Positions 9,355 to 17,967 of a DNA stretch of 64,000 bases are shown here, piece after piece. Position numbers and translations under genes: made by a program. A model generated the notes under the pieces. That model made no database searches. It was given only the letters and a program-made list of their open reading frames with translations, and had not been told where the DNA came from. How positions within the stretch are numbered: position 1 is the stretch's first letter; every line of letters starts with the position of its first letter. Source of the DNA: Candidatus Caldarchaeum subterraneum (GTDB taxonomy: Archaea > Thermoproteota > Nitrososphaeria_A > Caldarchaeales > Caldarchaeaceae); the NCBI GenBank assembly GCA_000270325.1, contig BA000048.1:826800-890799 (forward strand). The letters are read 5' to 3'.

Positions 9355-9611
9355 AAACCGAGCGTAACTTCTCCATCCCTCATCTCGATGACGAGTTTGG
9401 CCTTGCCGCGGCTTTGAGCCGCTATGCTTGAGGGAAGTGTTGCGCGGCCGTAACGGTCCAGCTTGAGAGAATGCTTGTCTCCAGCGTAGGTGACTTCTAT
9501 TGTCTTACCCTTACCCGCCAAGAGCGGAATGACCGCGGGAGGCAGTCTAATCTTGCCATACTTGGTCAGGGTAGGTGGAATCTCGGACTCGAGCCGCAGG
9601 AAAACCTTCAC
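9348..9611 (-). CDS. Small protein with two AbrB-like repeats (hypothetical)
   Basis: An 87-residue basic protein with an internal duplication: KYGKIRLPPAVIPLLAGKGK near residue 17 and RYGRATLPSSIAAQSRGKAK near 52, each followed by a short beta-like strand (TIEVTYAGD, LVIEMRDGE). The YGR/K..LP..I pattern resembles the swapped-hairpin AbrB/SpoVT fold, where two copies usually come from a dimer. Here both could sit in one chain. It may bind DNA (inference). It is convergent with metG and overlaps its 3' end by 7 nt; its start lies about 80 nt from the divergent biotin-ligase-like gene. Confidence 0.6.
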   Translation of the reverse strand: MKVFLRLESEIPPTLTKYGKIRLPPAVIPLLAGKGKTIEVTYAGDKHSLKLDRYGRATLPSSIAAQSRGKAKLVIEMRDGEVTLGFQ

Positions 9612-9691
9612 AAGATAATGTAGGTTTGCTCGGGGCTTTATGCTTTGCGGAGCTGTGGATAGCCTTTATTTGGGAGTTTGTGTAGGCGATT

Positions 9692-10411
9692 GTGTTGAGC
9701 TCTGTGTCGGCGAATGTGAGGGAGGTTGCTGAGGCGGTCTCGATTTTTGATGAGGCGAGGAATGTGGGGGCTTTGGACGAGGGCTTCACGGTTTTTACGA
9801 GGAGTGTCAAGTCGTCGGTTGGCAGGCTGAAGCCTGTGAAGTCTGGTGGCCTCTGGTTTGCTGTGCTTGTTTATCCACGGCAGAGTGCGACGACTTCTCC
9901 TCTGCTTATCCTGACCACGGCGTTGTCGGTTGTCGAGGGCGTGGCCAAGACAACGGGTCTCCAGCCTCTTCTCAGATGGCCCAACGAAGTGTCTCTCCAT
10001 GGCTCGGTGGTTGGAGCCGCCTCTGTTGAGATGGAGGTGGTCAACGACGCAATAGCAAGAGCTTTCGCGGGCGCAGGCATCTACGTCAACGCAAAACCCG
10101 GAGAACAGGATACCTCGATAGCCGAGCAGGCCGGCGGAGAAATCGACGACACACTTCTTCTCGAAAACATTCTACAATCCTTCACGAAAAATTACCAGCT
10201 CTATAAGGAGGGGTGGCGTGTGGAGCTTCTGGACAAGATAAGGGACATGATGGAGTATGTGAGGACAGTTGTATCGGTTAACCTGTCGCAGGGAACGCAG
10301 CTCATCGGGTTTCTCGAGGGCCTCGACGAGCTAGGACGACTAATTCTACGCGTCGACCAAGAGAGAATACCGCTGGCCCCCGCCGACGTCGAATCCATCA
10401 CACTCTTCTAG
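9692..10411 (+). CDS. Divergent biotin/lipoate protein ligase-like protein
   Basis: A 239-residue protein that follows the biotin protein ligase catalytic fold: a WFAVLVYP strand and RWPNEVSLHGSVVGAASVEME correspond to the KWPND...K.aGiLiE region of BirA. The usual nucleotide-binding GRGRxxxxW stretch is degraded (SVKSSVGRLKPVKSGGLW), and the Lys that normally follows the WPN motif is replaced by Ser/Val. The fold is supported but catalytic competence is doubtful. It could be a binding or regulatory relative. GTG 9692 is chosen from an AT-rich box (about 9662-9670) 25-30 nt upstream. Confidence 0.65.
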   Translation: MLSSVSANVREVAEAVSIFDEARNVGALDEGFTVFTRSVKSSVGRLKPVKSGGLWFAVLVYPRQSATTSPLLILTTALSVVEGVAKTTGLQPLLRWPNEVSLHGSVVGAASVEMEVVNDAIARAFAGAGIYVNAKPGEQDTSIAEQAGGEIDDTLLLENILQSFTKNYQLYKEGWRVELLDKIRDMMEYVRTVVSVNLSQGTQLIGFLEGLDELGRLILRVDQERIPLAPADVESITLF

Positions 10412-10445
10412 AAACCTTTTTCAACAGCTCTACCTAGGTTTTTGC

Positions 10446-11159
10446 ATGATTCAGCCGCAGCATTTGAAGACCCGTGAAATTGCTAAGCGTGTTGTGGCGG
10501 CAGGCGACCCCGCACGTGTTGTCCAGCTCTCCAAGATGCTTGAGAAGCCACGGCTCGTAAATGAGAACAGAGGATTCATTGCATATACGGGAAAGTATGA
10601 GGGCGAAGATGTCACCGTTATCTGCCACGGTGTCGGCGGACCTTCTTCGGCGATTGTTTTCGAGGAGACTGTTATGCTGGGCGCCAAGCTGATTATCAGG
10701 CTCGGCTCATGCGGCGCTTTTCTCAAAGGCATGAAAATCGGTGAAGCCGTTATCCCAACCGCCGCATCCTACATAGGTGGAACACTCCAGCAATACATCC
10801 CAGACACACACATCACACCCGTGCCGAGCTACGATGTCTTGACCACGTTGGTCGACGAGTTCAGGCGAAGCGGGTTGAAGACATATGTTGGACCTGTTTT
10901 CTCGAGCGACGCCTTCTATGCCGAGGACCCCAACTTCGTCGCAAAATGGAGCGGCCTCGGATACATAGCTGTGGAGATGGAGTGCGCAACCCTCTTCGGA
11001 CTCGGAATGCTCAGAAAATTCAAAACAGGCTCAGCCCTACTCATAAGCGACAACCTCGCAGAAATGACCCCCATGGTCGACGCGGAACAATTGAAAACCT
11101 ATGTCGAAAAAGCGGGACAAGCCACGCTATCGGCGGCCGTAAAAATTCCACTAGAATAA
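10446..11159 (+). CDS. Nucleoside phosphorylase (PNP/UDP family 1)
   Basis: A 237-residue member of the trimeric/hexameric nucleoside phosphorylase family (uridine or purine nucleoside phosphorylase), which splits a nucleoside with phosphate into base and (deoxy)ribose-1-phosphate. Visible signatures are the phosphate-binding VVAAGDPARV near residue 17, the HGVGGPSSAI loop, IRLGSCGAF near 80, and the base/ribose site AVEMECATLFGLG. The base specificity is not clear from sequence. It lies upstream of the nucleoside catabolism island and has a paralogue at 20582-21400. Confidence 0.88.
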   Translation: MIQPQHLKTREIAKRVVAAGDPARVVQLSKMLEKPRLVNENRGFIAYTGKYEGEDVTVICHGVGGPSSAIVFEETVMLGAKLIIRLGSCGAFLKGMKIGEAVIPTAASYIGGTLQQYIPDTHITPVPSYDVLTTLVDEFRRSGLKTYVGPVFSSDAFYAEDPNFVAKWSGLGYIAVEMECATLFGLGMLRKFKTGSALLISDNLAEMTPMVDAEQLKTYVEKAGQATLSAAVKIPLE

Positions 11160-11195
11160 TATTTCTAAACAGCTTCCCCAACATATAGAACGTGC

Positions 11196-11213
11196 GCTCG
11201 GTTTATTCCGAGC
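11196..11213 (+). other. Short perfect hairpin
   Basis: GCTCGG and CCGAGC form a 6-bp stem around TTTATT in the 100-nt gap after the nucleoside phosphorylase gene. It has no U-tract, so it may be an RNA 3'-end element or chance. Confidence 0.3.
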
Positions 11214-11260
11214 ATTTCGTCATGGACATGGCTTAATAATTCCTTTGAGGCGGCGTAGTC

Positions 11261-12082
11261 ATGCGTGCACAGCTCGCGGTCTCCAGCCTAATTATTTTCG
11301 GCATAATTCTTGTCGGGCTGGGGTTCGCGGGTCTGCCTTACGTAATCACCTATGACGAGACCGTGGCTATACAGACGTCAAGCGTGACGACTGTTGTCGA
11401 GACCGATGCCATAGTGCGGACAACGACGATGGAGCTGACGGAGGCTTTTGAGACCTCTGTCGTGTCAACCACCTTATCCACGGAGACGGCTGTGACAACA
11501 AACACCCTGAGACATGTGGCTGCCGAGGTCGTCAACCAAACTGTTACCGCTGAAGCCGCCTTGGTTACAGGCCCTATCACTGTACAGCCGTCGAGAACCC
11601 TTGAGCTGTCGTGGAAATCCAATAAAACCATTGACATATACATAGCGGTAGGCAGCTATCTCAACGCCTCCAGCTGGAGGCTGGTTGGAAGAGGCGTAGT
11701 CGGCAGCGCCGCCACCCCCTTCAATGATGAAGCTGAAATCTACGTGATCACCCGCACGGACGGTGCCGCGGCCTCTGTTTCGGTTACGGTTGTTGAGACT
11801 TGGCCCGAGACCACCACCGAAACCAAGACAAGCACACTGTCAACATCCCTCATCACCACCTTTACCTCAACACGTTATCTCACAAGCGAGACAACCTACA
11901 CCGCCAGCTACACCACCGAGAAGCCTGTCTACTATGTGACGACTCTGGTGACCACCGTGACCGAGACCCGTTACCCTGACCTAAGCTTCATGACGTTGAT
12001 GGGGAGCTTCATAATCTTCGTAGGCATCCTGTTCATGGTTCTGCTGTTGCGTACACTGGGAAAACCCGTGGAAAAACCATAG
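11261..12082 (+). CDS. Membrane-anchored Thr/Ser/Val-rich surface protein (hypothetical)
   Basis: A 273-residue protein with an N-terminal hydrophobic segment (about residues 6-30), a long extracellular-looking section extremely rich in Thr, Ser, Val and Glu (for example ETDAIVRTTTMELTEAFETS), and a C-terminal transmembrane helix (about 240-266) followed by a short basic tail. No enzymatic motif is visible. Such Thr-rich stalks are common in archaeal cell-surface proteins and may be glycosylated (inference). The similar Thr/Val-rich linker in the neighbouring substrate-binding protein suggests that both face the outside of the same cell envelope. Confidence 0.6.
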   Translation: MRAQLAVSSLIIFGIILVGLGFAGLPYVITYDETVAIQTSSVTTVVETDAIVRTTTMELTEAFETSVVSTTLSTETAVTTNTLRHVAAEVVNQTVTAEAALVTGPITVQPSRTLELSWKSNKTIDIYIAVGSYLNASSWRLVGRGVVGSAATPFNDEAEIYVITRTDGAAASVSVTVVETWPETTTETKTSTLSTSLITTFTSTRYLTSETTYTASYTTEKPVYYVTTLVTTVTETRYPDLSFMTLMGSFIIFVGILFMVLLLRTLGKPVEKP

Positions 12083-12099
12083 CAACAAATCATGCTTAT

Positions 12100-13110
12100 T
12101 CACTCTCTTACATAGGGTTTTCCGAGTGCTTTTGGGAATCGCCGCGTTGAGGGAAAGATGGCTAAGACGGCGACGGTCACTATGTAGGGAAGCATCATGA
12201 TGAAATGGAAGGGTACGGCTTCTTTTACCGAAGGAGTTACAACAACGGCGAAAGCGAGGCCTTCCGCGAACCCGAATATGAATGTGGCGGCCAGAGCAGT
12301 CAATGGGTTAAGCCCTGAGAAAACCACCGCAGCCAATGCTATGAACCCGCGTCCAGCCGTGATTTCTTTCACAAGTCCTCCGAACCATCCCAGAGGCATG
12401 AAGGCTCCGCCGACACCGGCTAGAAACCCGCCCACTATGCTTGCGAAGATTCTTACTCTGTAGACGCTGAGGCCTGCTACGTCTACTGATTCTGGTTTTT
12501 CCCCTGCGGCTCTCAACCTGATGCCCAGAAGTGTTTTGTTTAGGAGTAGGTATGCCGCGAAGGCGGCTGCTATGGCTGCTAGGGATATGGGGCTAACTGC
12601 CAGTTCTTCGCTAACCAGAGGTATGGAGATGCGCGGCACAACAAGTGTCCTGGGGAAGATGTGGATGCCGGGGAAAGCCCATATCGCCATGAGAAGATAC
12701 TGGAACAGGCCGATGGCTAAGATGTTGAGGCCCATTCCGGCGATTACCTGCTCAGCTCTTCCATAGACGTTTAGAAGCCCCAGAACCCCTCCTATCAACG
12801 CGCCGAAGACACCGCCCATCAGCAGGCCCAGCAACCCTGACTCAAACACCTCGGCCCAGAAAACACCCGCCACAGCCGAAATCAGAAATATCCCCTCGAT
12901 GCCTATGTTGATTTGCCCAGATTTCTCGTTGATGCATTCGCCGACGGCTGCGAAGGCGAGAGGCGTCAGAGCAAGCAGCGCGAACTCTATCAACCGTGTG
13001 GGCTTGAGGCCGAAAAAGGACATCGTATAGATCGTCACCGCGACAGCTACAAAGCCTATCAACAGCCAGAGAACCCTGAGACGATATGGCTTCACTGCGG
13101 CCCACCCCAT
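12100..13110 (-). CDS. BMP-family nucleoside ABC transporter permease (YufQ-like)
   Basis: A 336-residue polytopic permease of the branched-chain amino acid/ribose/nucleoside ABC group. It has about eight to ten hydrophobic helices and the family segments FAAVGECINEKSGQINIGIE (residues about 53-72) and GLNPLTALAATFIFG. It is the last gene of a three-gene minus-strand operon of binding protein, permease and permease, and overlaps the upstream permease by 19 nt. The two permeases probably form a heterodimer energised by the tandem ATPase encoded at 22261-23796. Nucleoside specificity is inferred from the gene neighbourhood and from the BMP-type binding protein. Confidence 0.88.
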   Translation of the reverse strand: MGWAAVKPYRLRVLWLLIGFVAVAVTIYTMSFFGLKPTRLIEFALLALTPLAFAAVGECINEKSGQINIGIEGIFLISAVAGVFWAEVFESGLLGLLMGGVFGALIGGVLGLLNVYGRAEQVIAGMGLNILAIGLFQYLLMAIWAFPGIHIFPRTLVVPRISIPLVSEELAVSPISLAAIAAAFAAYLLLNKTLLGIRLRAAGEKPESVDVAGLSVYRVRIFASIVGGFLAGVGGAFMPLGWFGGLVKEITAGRGFIALAAVVFSGLNPLTALAATFIFGFAEGLAFAVVVTPSVKEAVPFHFIMMLPYIVTVAVLAIFPSTRRFPKALGKPYVRE

Positions 13111-14168
13111 TTTTTTCTTGGAAAAATTTTCTTGATTAAATCAAGGGCCGCCGGTACTGCGAGAGCCAGTATGATTATGCCGTTTATGGCTCTTACGATT
13201 TCTGAGGCTACTCCTGCTTCAAACTCCATGAACCGGCCTCCGTGGAGTAGGCCGCCGTAGAAGATGCTTGCGAAGATTATCCCCACGGGATGGTTGCGGC
13301 CCACTAGAGCTACTCCTATGCCTTCGAACCCGAGGTTGATGAGGTTACCCATGGTGGCGAAGACTGTCCAGTGAGGAGGCCGCCCCAAAACTTGCGAAAC
13401 CCCGGCAAGTCCCGCGGCCAGCCCGCCCATGAAAAAACTCATCACAATCGTCTTTGAGATGTTTATTCCCGCGTATCGCGCAGCTTCTTGGTTATGGCCC
13501 ACAACCCGCAGCTCGTAGCCTAGAGTTGTTCGCCAGAGGAGGAAATAGGCTATGAGAGAAAAAGCTATCACGAGTATGAAGACCGTGGTCAAGGACGAGC
13601 CTATGACAAGGTACCGTGCTGTTTCCTGCGCTGGAATCGCTCTTTCGGCTCTCGCCGGGTCGGCTACATGATAGGTTATCAGGTATGTGACGAGCCAGAA
13701 GGCAATCCAGTTAAGCATTATTGTTGAGACAACTTCGTGGACTCCTCGGCTGATCTTTAGGAGGGCCGCGGGCAGGCTCCAAACCGCTCCAGCTAACATG
13801 CCAAAAACCGTGGCAAAGATTAGATGTATGATAGGTGGGAGGTTTAACGCTCCTCCGACAAAGGCCGCCCCAATTGCGCCAATGTACATTTGTCCCTCCG
13901 CGCCTATGTTAAACAATCCGGAGCGCACACCTATGGCGAAGGTGAGCGCCGTCATGATGAGTGGTGTGGCGAAGGCGAGTGTTTCGAGAAAACCTGAGAA
14001 ATCTCCAAAAGCTCCGAGGAAAAGGGCTCTGTAGGCTTTGACGAAATCATACCCATACGCCGCCATGAGTGCGGCGCCTCCAACGAGCCCCACCGCCACC
14101 GCGAGCATGGATTCGGCTAGCTTTTTTAGGGGTTTACGGATTTTTCTGGACAGGTTTTCCTGTATCAT
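13092..14168 (-). CDS. BMP-family nucleoside ABC transporter permease (YufP-like)
   Basis: A 358-residue integral membrane permease, partner of the following YufQ-like gene. Conserved features include TFAIGVRSGLFNIGAEGQMY (about 75-94), the cytoplasmic coupling region GINISKTIVMSFFMGGLAAG, and a C-terminal basic tail. It starts 24 nt after the stop of the substrate-binding protein gene and overlaps the next gene, so the three genes are very likely one transcript. The extended C-terminal half distinguishes the YufP type from YufQ. Confidence 0.88.
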   Translation of the reverse strand: MIQENLSRKIRKPLKKLAESMLAVAVGLVGGAALMAAYGYDFVKAYRALFLGAFGDFSGFLETLAFATPLIMTALTFAIGVRSGLFNIGAEGQMYIGAIGAAFVGGALNLPPIIHLIFATVFGMLAGAVWSLPAALLKISRGVHEVVSTIMLNWIAFWLVTYLITYHVADPARAERAIPAQETARYLVIGSSLTTVFILVIAFSLIAYFLLWRTTLGYELRVVGHNQEAARYAGINISKTIVMSFFMGGLAAGLAGVSQVLGRPPHWTVFATMGNLINLGFEGIGVALVGRNHPVGIIFASIFYGGLLHGGRFMEFEAGVASEIVRAINGIIILALAVPAALDLIKKIFPRKKWGGPQ

Positions 14169-14192
14169 GATGAAAAAAGGGGGGTAGGGTGT

Positions 14193-15680
14193 TTAGCCGA
14201 GAAGTTCACGCCATCTATCGACTTCTTCCTTGGTCAGCACCATGGGCACTTGGGCTTGCCCGCTTCTTATCTTGCTCTCCAGCTCCGTCAAACCATCCCA
14301 TATCCATGTCGGCAGATTTTGCCGCATCTCCGTCACCTTCTGACGGATTTCTTCTGGAGACATGGGTAGAACCTTCTTTCCGGTCAGCTTCTCCGCATCC
14401 ACACCCATTTTGATGAATTCATCCAAGTCTGCGAGGGTGCTCACCGAAATGCCTTCCATAGATAGGTTGCCAACCTTGGTGCCTATTCCGAGAACAAGGA
14501 CACCGTTTGTGTCGGCCACTACTTCTTTGAATTTCCCAATCACTGTTAGAAGCGCTGCGTAGTATACGCCTCTGTCCACACGCTTCATCATGCTGGCGAT
14601 GACGAAGCCGGGGTTAATCCAGTCCTGGTTGGCGTCTACACCTATCCAGTATGGCGGCCCGCTTTTGAGCTTTTTCTCGGTCGCTATCTCTTGGACAGCT
14701 TGATTGATTCCTAGACCGAGTGGCCCCGCGATGTTGTACACAGCTATTGCCTGTTGTTCATACATGGATTTAGCGGCCGCATATCCCTTGGTTATGTCGC
14801 TGAAAGTGCCCGTGTATGTCCAGAGCACGCGGCCCTTGTACCAGCACTGGCCGGCCTGTGGACAGTATAGGCCGTTTTCCCAGTTGGGCCCTGAACCATA
14901 TCTCCCATCCTCGCCTATGAGAGGTGCACGTCTACCGAAACGCTGTTCATACCATTTCAGACCCCAGTCACATCCCCATTTGTAGCCAATCTCGAACTTC
15001 CAGAGAACGGGTATCTCTATCCCGAAGACTCCTCCGATGTATGGATAGTTTCCTCCCTGCTCGTTGTAGTATGCCGCGAGCAGACAGCCGAGGGCGCCGA
15101 CCATGGCGCTGCCTTTATGTTCCTCATAGACGATGTCCAGCATGTTGGGTAAGGGTTTCCCTGTTTTCTGAACCGCTAGAGCCTGTGTAAAAGTATCTAT
15201 GCCTGCGAAGTTCTTGTCTGGGTATTTGGCTGCGACTTCGAGGAGTGCTTCGCTGAGGAGGAAGCCTACTCCTACGATTAGTTTGACATCGGGGTCGCGG
15301 GCTGCTGTCTCGAGGTTCGGGACATAGTCGGCCTCTGTTTTGCTTATCAGCTCAACCATCTGAACACCTAGGTCCTTCTCGGCCTCATCCCCGCCCTTGA
15401 AGGCCATGTCGTTGAAGGAGAGGTCGCCGCGGCCACCTATGTCAGAAACAACAGCTATCTTGATGGTTCCAGGTGAAATGGGGCGCTCGACCGTAACCGT
15501 CGATGTTACGACACGAGTAATTGTGATGGTTTGTGCGGAGCCGCCGACGGTGACGGTTGTCGTGACAGTTTCAACGGTTCTCTGCCCCGGCTGCGTCCAA
15601 CCAACAGCCCCAGCGACTATGGCGACAACAAGAAGAACAGCGAGAATAGATTCGGTCCTCGTCAAAGCTTTTCGATTCAT
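14193..15680 (-). CDS. BMP-family substrate-binding protein of nucleoside ABC transporter
   Basis: A 495-residue extracellular binding protein of the basic membrane protein (Med/BMP/PnrA) family, which binds nucleosides in characterised relatives. It has an N-terminal hydrophobic anchor (about residues 12-28, no lipobox Cys), then a Thr/Val-rich linker (VETVTTTVTVGGSAQTITIT), and then the periplasmic-binding fold beginning IKIAVVSDIGGRGDLSFNDM. The segment NWENGLYCPQAGQCWYKGRV with two Cys is a possible disulfide insertion. A TATA box 27 nt upstream of the ATG shows that this is the operon start. Confidence 0.9.
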   Translation of the reverse strand: MNRKALTRTESILAVLLVVAIVAGAVGWTQPGQRTVETVTTTVTVGGSAQTITITRVVTSTVTVERPISPGTIKIAVVSDIGGRGDLSFNDMAFKGGDEAEKDLGVQMVELISKTEADYVPNLETAARDPDVKLIVGVGFLLSEALLEVAAKYPDKNFAGIDTFTQALAVQKTGKPLPNMLDIVYEEHKGSAMVGALGCLLAAYYNEQGGNYPYIGGVFGIEIPVLWKFEIGYKWGCDWGLKWYEQRFGRRAPLIGEDGRYGSGPNWENGLYCPQAGQCWYKGRVLWTYTGTFSDITKGYAAAKSMYEQQAIAVYNIAGPLGLGINQAVQEIATEKKLKSGPPYWIGVDANQDWINPGFVIASMMKRVDRGVYYAALLTVIGKFKEVVADTNGVLVLGIGTKVGNLSMEGISVSTLADLDEFIKMGVDAEKLTGKKVLPMSPEEIRQKVTEMRQNLPTWIWDGLTELESKIRSGQAQVPMVLTKEEVDRWRELLG

Positions 15681-15701
15681 AATATTTCACAACCCTCGAA
15701 G

Positions 15702-15711
15702 TTATATAAAG
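15702..15711 (-). promoter_or_regulatory. TATA box of the nucleoside transporter operon
   Basis: On the minus strand CTTTATATAA is centred about 27 nt upstream of the binding-protein ATG (15680), implying a leaderless mRNA for the binding protein and both permeases. Confidence 0.6.
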
Positions 15712-15722
15712 TTTCTTAAAAT

Positions 15723-16562
15723 TCATCTTAGTTTTTTTACGACACTCATCAGCTTCTTTACTCGCTCCGGTTCTACGGGGTTCCAGAATTTTCCGTCTCG
15801 TCTCAGGTATGAGCCTACTATGGCGCCGTCGGCCACTTTCAGCAGGTTTTCGGCGTTATCCGCGTTTAGGCCGCTGCCTATCAAAACAGGTAACGAGGTG
15901 GCTTGTTTGGCTCTTACAACTTTTTCCAAAGGCGTCTCCGCCCCTGTCCTTGTTCCCGAAACTATGATGGCGTCTGCGTCGAAAAATTCTGCATCGGCCA
16001 CCTGCTCCTCGAACGGTCTATCACTTATGATAAAGTGGCTCCCATGCTTTACGTTAACGTCTGCGAAAACCCTCACATCATAGGCTCTTAGGTTTGCTCT
16101 GTATCTGAGGGCGCGGTGAGCTATGGCTTCCACGAAGCCTTCGTCAGCTATGTAAGCGTTGGCCCACTCGGCCGCTCGCACCCACTTGCCTCCAGAGGCG
16201 ACGCATGCTGCGATGGCGGGGATAACGCCGTTGGCTAGGCAGCATATACCCACAGGAAGCCCTGTGGTTTTCCTCACCTCACGAGCCATAACAGCCAAAA
16301 TGGAGCTGGTCTCATGCCCGATATCATCAGGCTTCAGGTATGGATAGTCACCGATGTTCTCCACCTGAAGACCGTCAACATCATTACTCTTCAGAACCTC
16401 GGCGTCACGGAGCCCATACTCGATAATGTCTTCAACAGACATTCCTGAGTAACGTGGAGCACCCGGCAAAGGAGGCAGATGAATCATGGCTATGATGGGT
16501 TTCGTGTTCTTGAAAATTTCTTTTAACGCGTCTGGTTTCATGGGTAGAAGAGGTGAAGGCAT
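15723..16562 (-). CDS. BtpA/SgcQ family TIM-barrel protein, copy 1
   Basis: A 279-residue member of the BtpA family, predicted TIM barrel, named after a cyanobacterial photosystem I biogenesis factor but widespread in non-photosynthetic microbes where its reaction is unknown. Signatures are IAMIHLPPLPGAPRYSGMSV near residue 23, VDGLQVENIGDYPY, FADVNVKHGSH, and GSGLNADNAENLL near the C-terminus, the last resembling a phosphate-binding loop. It sits between the nucleoside transporter operon and a PfkB kinase. A paralogue is at 21377-22198. A role in sugar-phosphate or nucleoside breakdown is inferred from context only. Confidence 0.85.
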   Translation of the reverse strand: MPSPLLPMKPDALKEIFKNTKPIIAMIHLPPLPGAPRYSGMSVEDIIEYGLRDAEVLKSNDVDGLQVENIGDYPYLKPDDIGHETSSILAVMAREVRKTTGLPVGICCLANGVIPAIAACVASGGKWVRAAEWANAYIADEGFVEAIAHRALRYRANLRAYDVRVFADVNVKHGSHFIISDRPFEEQVADAEFFDADAIIVSGTRTGAETPLEKVVRAKQATSLPVLIGSGLNADNAENLLKVADGAIVGSYLRRDGKFWNPVEPERVKKLMSVVKKLR

Positions 16563-16593
16563 GCGAATCCGCGGCTTTCTCGGTTTAAAAACT

Positions 16594-17460
16594 TTATAGA
16601 TGCTCCAGTCTGCCGCCGATGGTTTTGACGGCGAGGGCGCCTAATCGTGTGGCGAAAAGGCCGCACGTGGTTATCGGCGAACCCTTGAGCATCTCGTGGA
16701 GAAAACCGGCTATGAATGCGTCGCCTGCGCCTGTTCCGTCCACGGTTTCCACGGGTTCGGCGGGCAGCTTCACGACCTCGCCATCGGTCTTGGCTATCTC
16801 GCATCCCTCACCGCCTTTCTTGAAGACAACCATACAGCCCCACCGCCTCGACAAATCAGAAACAGAACCCACACCAAAATATCCTGAAACAACGCTGTAT
16901 TCTGCCGAGTTTAGGAAGACGCAGTCAACATGTTTGACTATGTTTTCCAGAAGAGATGGTTGGCTGGCTAGGGGTATGCACAAATCAAGTGTGACGGTGT
17001 TGTCCGCTTTCTCGAGAAATCTGAAAGCTGTTTCTCTTTGCGGGCCTTCGAGGAAGCTGTAGCCGGAGAAGTGTAGTATGGCTGTGTCGCTGAGGATGTT
17101 GGAGGAGAGATGTGTATGGCTGAGGTGCTTGTTTGCCCCTCGGTAAGCGAACATAGTGCGCTCTCCGTTTTTGCTCACAACTATGTAGGTTATGCCCGTG
17201 ATGTCGGCTGCGGTTTTCTGCACATGAGCGGTGTCCACTCCTGCGTCGGCTAATCCTTTCAAAAGCATTTCGCCCAAGGGGTCTACTCCCACACATCCAA
17301 CCATCACCACAGATGTTCCAAGCAAAGCCAGCGTATGCGCAACGTTAGCAGCTGAGCCACCGTGTCGGATGTATGCTCTCTCAGCCATGTCCTCATAACC
17401 CTCCACTGGAAACTTTTGATGAAAAGCAATAATGTCGAGGTTGATGTCGCCGAGGACCAT
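16594..17460 (-). CDS. PfkB-family sugar/nucleoside kinase
   Basis: A ribokinase-like kinase of about 288 residues. The start MVLGDINLDIIAF and HGGSAANVAHTLALLG (sugar-binding GG motif) are followed by the C-terminal catalytic motif DGTGAGDAFIAGFL with the base Asp. In archaea PfkB enzymes phosphorylate ribose, ribose-1-phosphate or nucleosides; which of these applies here is unknown. I choose ATG 17460 because an AT-rich box (17478-17487, minus) lies just upstream; a TTG at 17478 would add six basic residues. It is divergent from cytidine deaminase, consistent with coordinated control of nucleoside use. Confidence 0.87.
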   Translation of the reverse strand: MVLGDINLDIIAFHQKFPVEGYEDMAERAYIRHGGSAANVAHTLALLGTSVVMVGCVGVDPLGEMLLKGLADAGVDTAHVQKTAADITGITYIVVSKNGERTMFAYRGANKHLSHTHLSSNILSDTAILHFSGYSFLEGPQRETAFRFLEKADNTVTLDLCIPLASQPSLLENIVKHVDCVFLNSAEYSVVSGYFGVGSVSDLSRRWGCMVVFKKGGEGCEIAKTDGEVVKLPAEPVETVDGTGAGDAFIAGFLHEMLKGSPITTCGLFATRLGALAVKTIGGRLEHL

Positions 17461-17524
17461 GATCCTCCGCCGTCTCAATTTTTACAACTATGGGGTGGGG
17501 AGGTTTTTTAAACTTACCGCAACT

Positions 17525-17534
17525 GATATAATCA
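17525..17534 (+). promoter_or_regulatory. TATA box of the cdd-nucleoside hydrolase operon
   Basis: GATATAATCA lies 26 nt upstream of GTG 17556, the proposed cdd start. It sits in the 95-nt divergent gap with the PfkB kinase gene. Confidence 0.55.
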
Positions 17535-17555
17535 TCGTCTTCGGCAGACTGGGAT

Positions 17556-17954
17556 GTGAGGTATGCTGCGCTTTTGGAGTATGCGTTTAAGGCTTTGAAG
17601 AACTCGTATGCACCGTACTCTCGTTTTCGCGTCGGCGCCGCCTTGTTACTGGATGATGGTGAGGTTGTGACTGGATGCAACGTTGAGAACGCCAGCTACG
17701 GCCTCTCGATGTGTGCAGAGCGGACAGCTGTCTTCAAGGCAGTGTCACAGGGGGTGAAGAAATTTGACGCGATAGCAGTGGTCTCCAGCAAAGTTAACCC
17801 TGTGTATCCATGTGGAGCCTGTAGACAGGTTCTCCGAGAGTTTAACCCGCGTCTGACAGTTATCGTCGCTGGGCCGGGTAAGAGGCCTCTCACCACATCG
17901 CTGGATAAACTTTTGCCTAAGAGTTTTGGAAAAGAAAGCTTAAGGAGAAGATGA
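17556..17954 (+). CDS. cdd: Cytidine deaminase
   Basis: A 132-residue homotetrameric-type cytidine deaminase converting (deoxy)cytidine to (deoxy)uridine. The zinc site is complete: CAERTAVF (Cys plus the catalytic Glu) near residue 50 and PCGACRQVL near 86. YAPYSRFRVGAALLLDDG is the substrate-binding N-terminal motif. The GTG start fits the TATA spacing. It feeds uridine to the phosphorylases and hydrolase in this island. The nucleoside hydrolase gene begins 13 nt downstream. Confidence 0.95.
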   Translation: MRYAALLEYAFKALKNSYAPYSRFRVGAALLLDDGEVVTGCNVENASYGLSMCAERTAVFKAVSQGVKKFDAIAVVSSKVNPVYPCGACRQVLREFNPRLTVIVAGPGKRPLTTSLDKLLPKSFGKESLRRR

Positions 17955-17967
17955 AGGTGGCTTAGCT

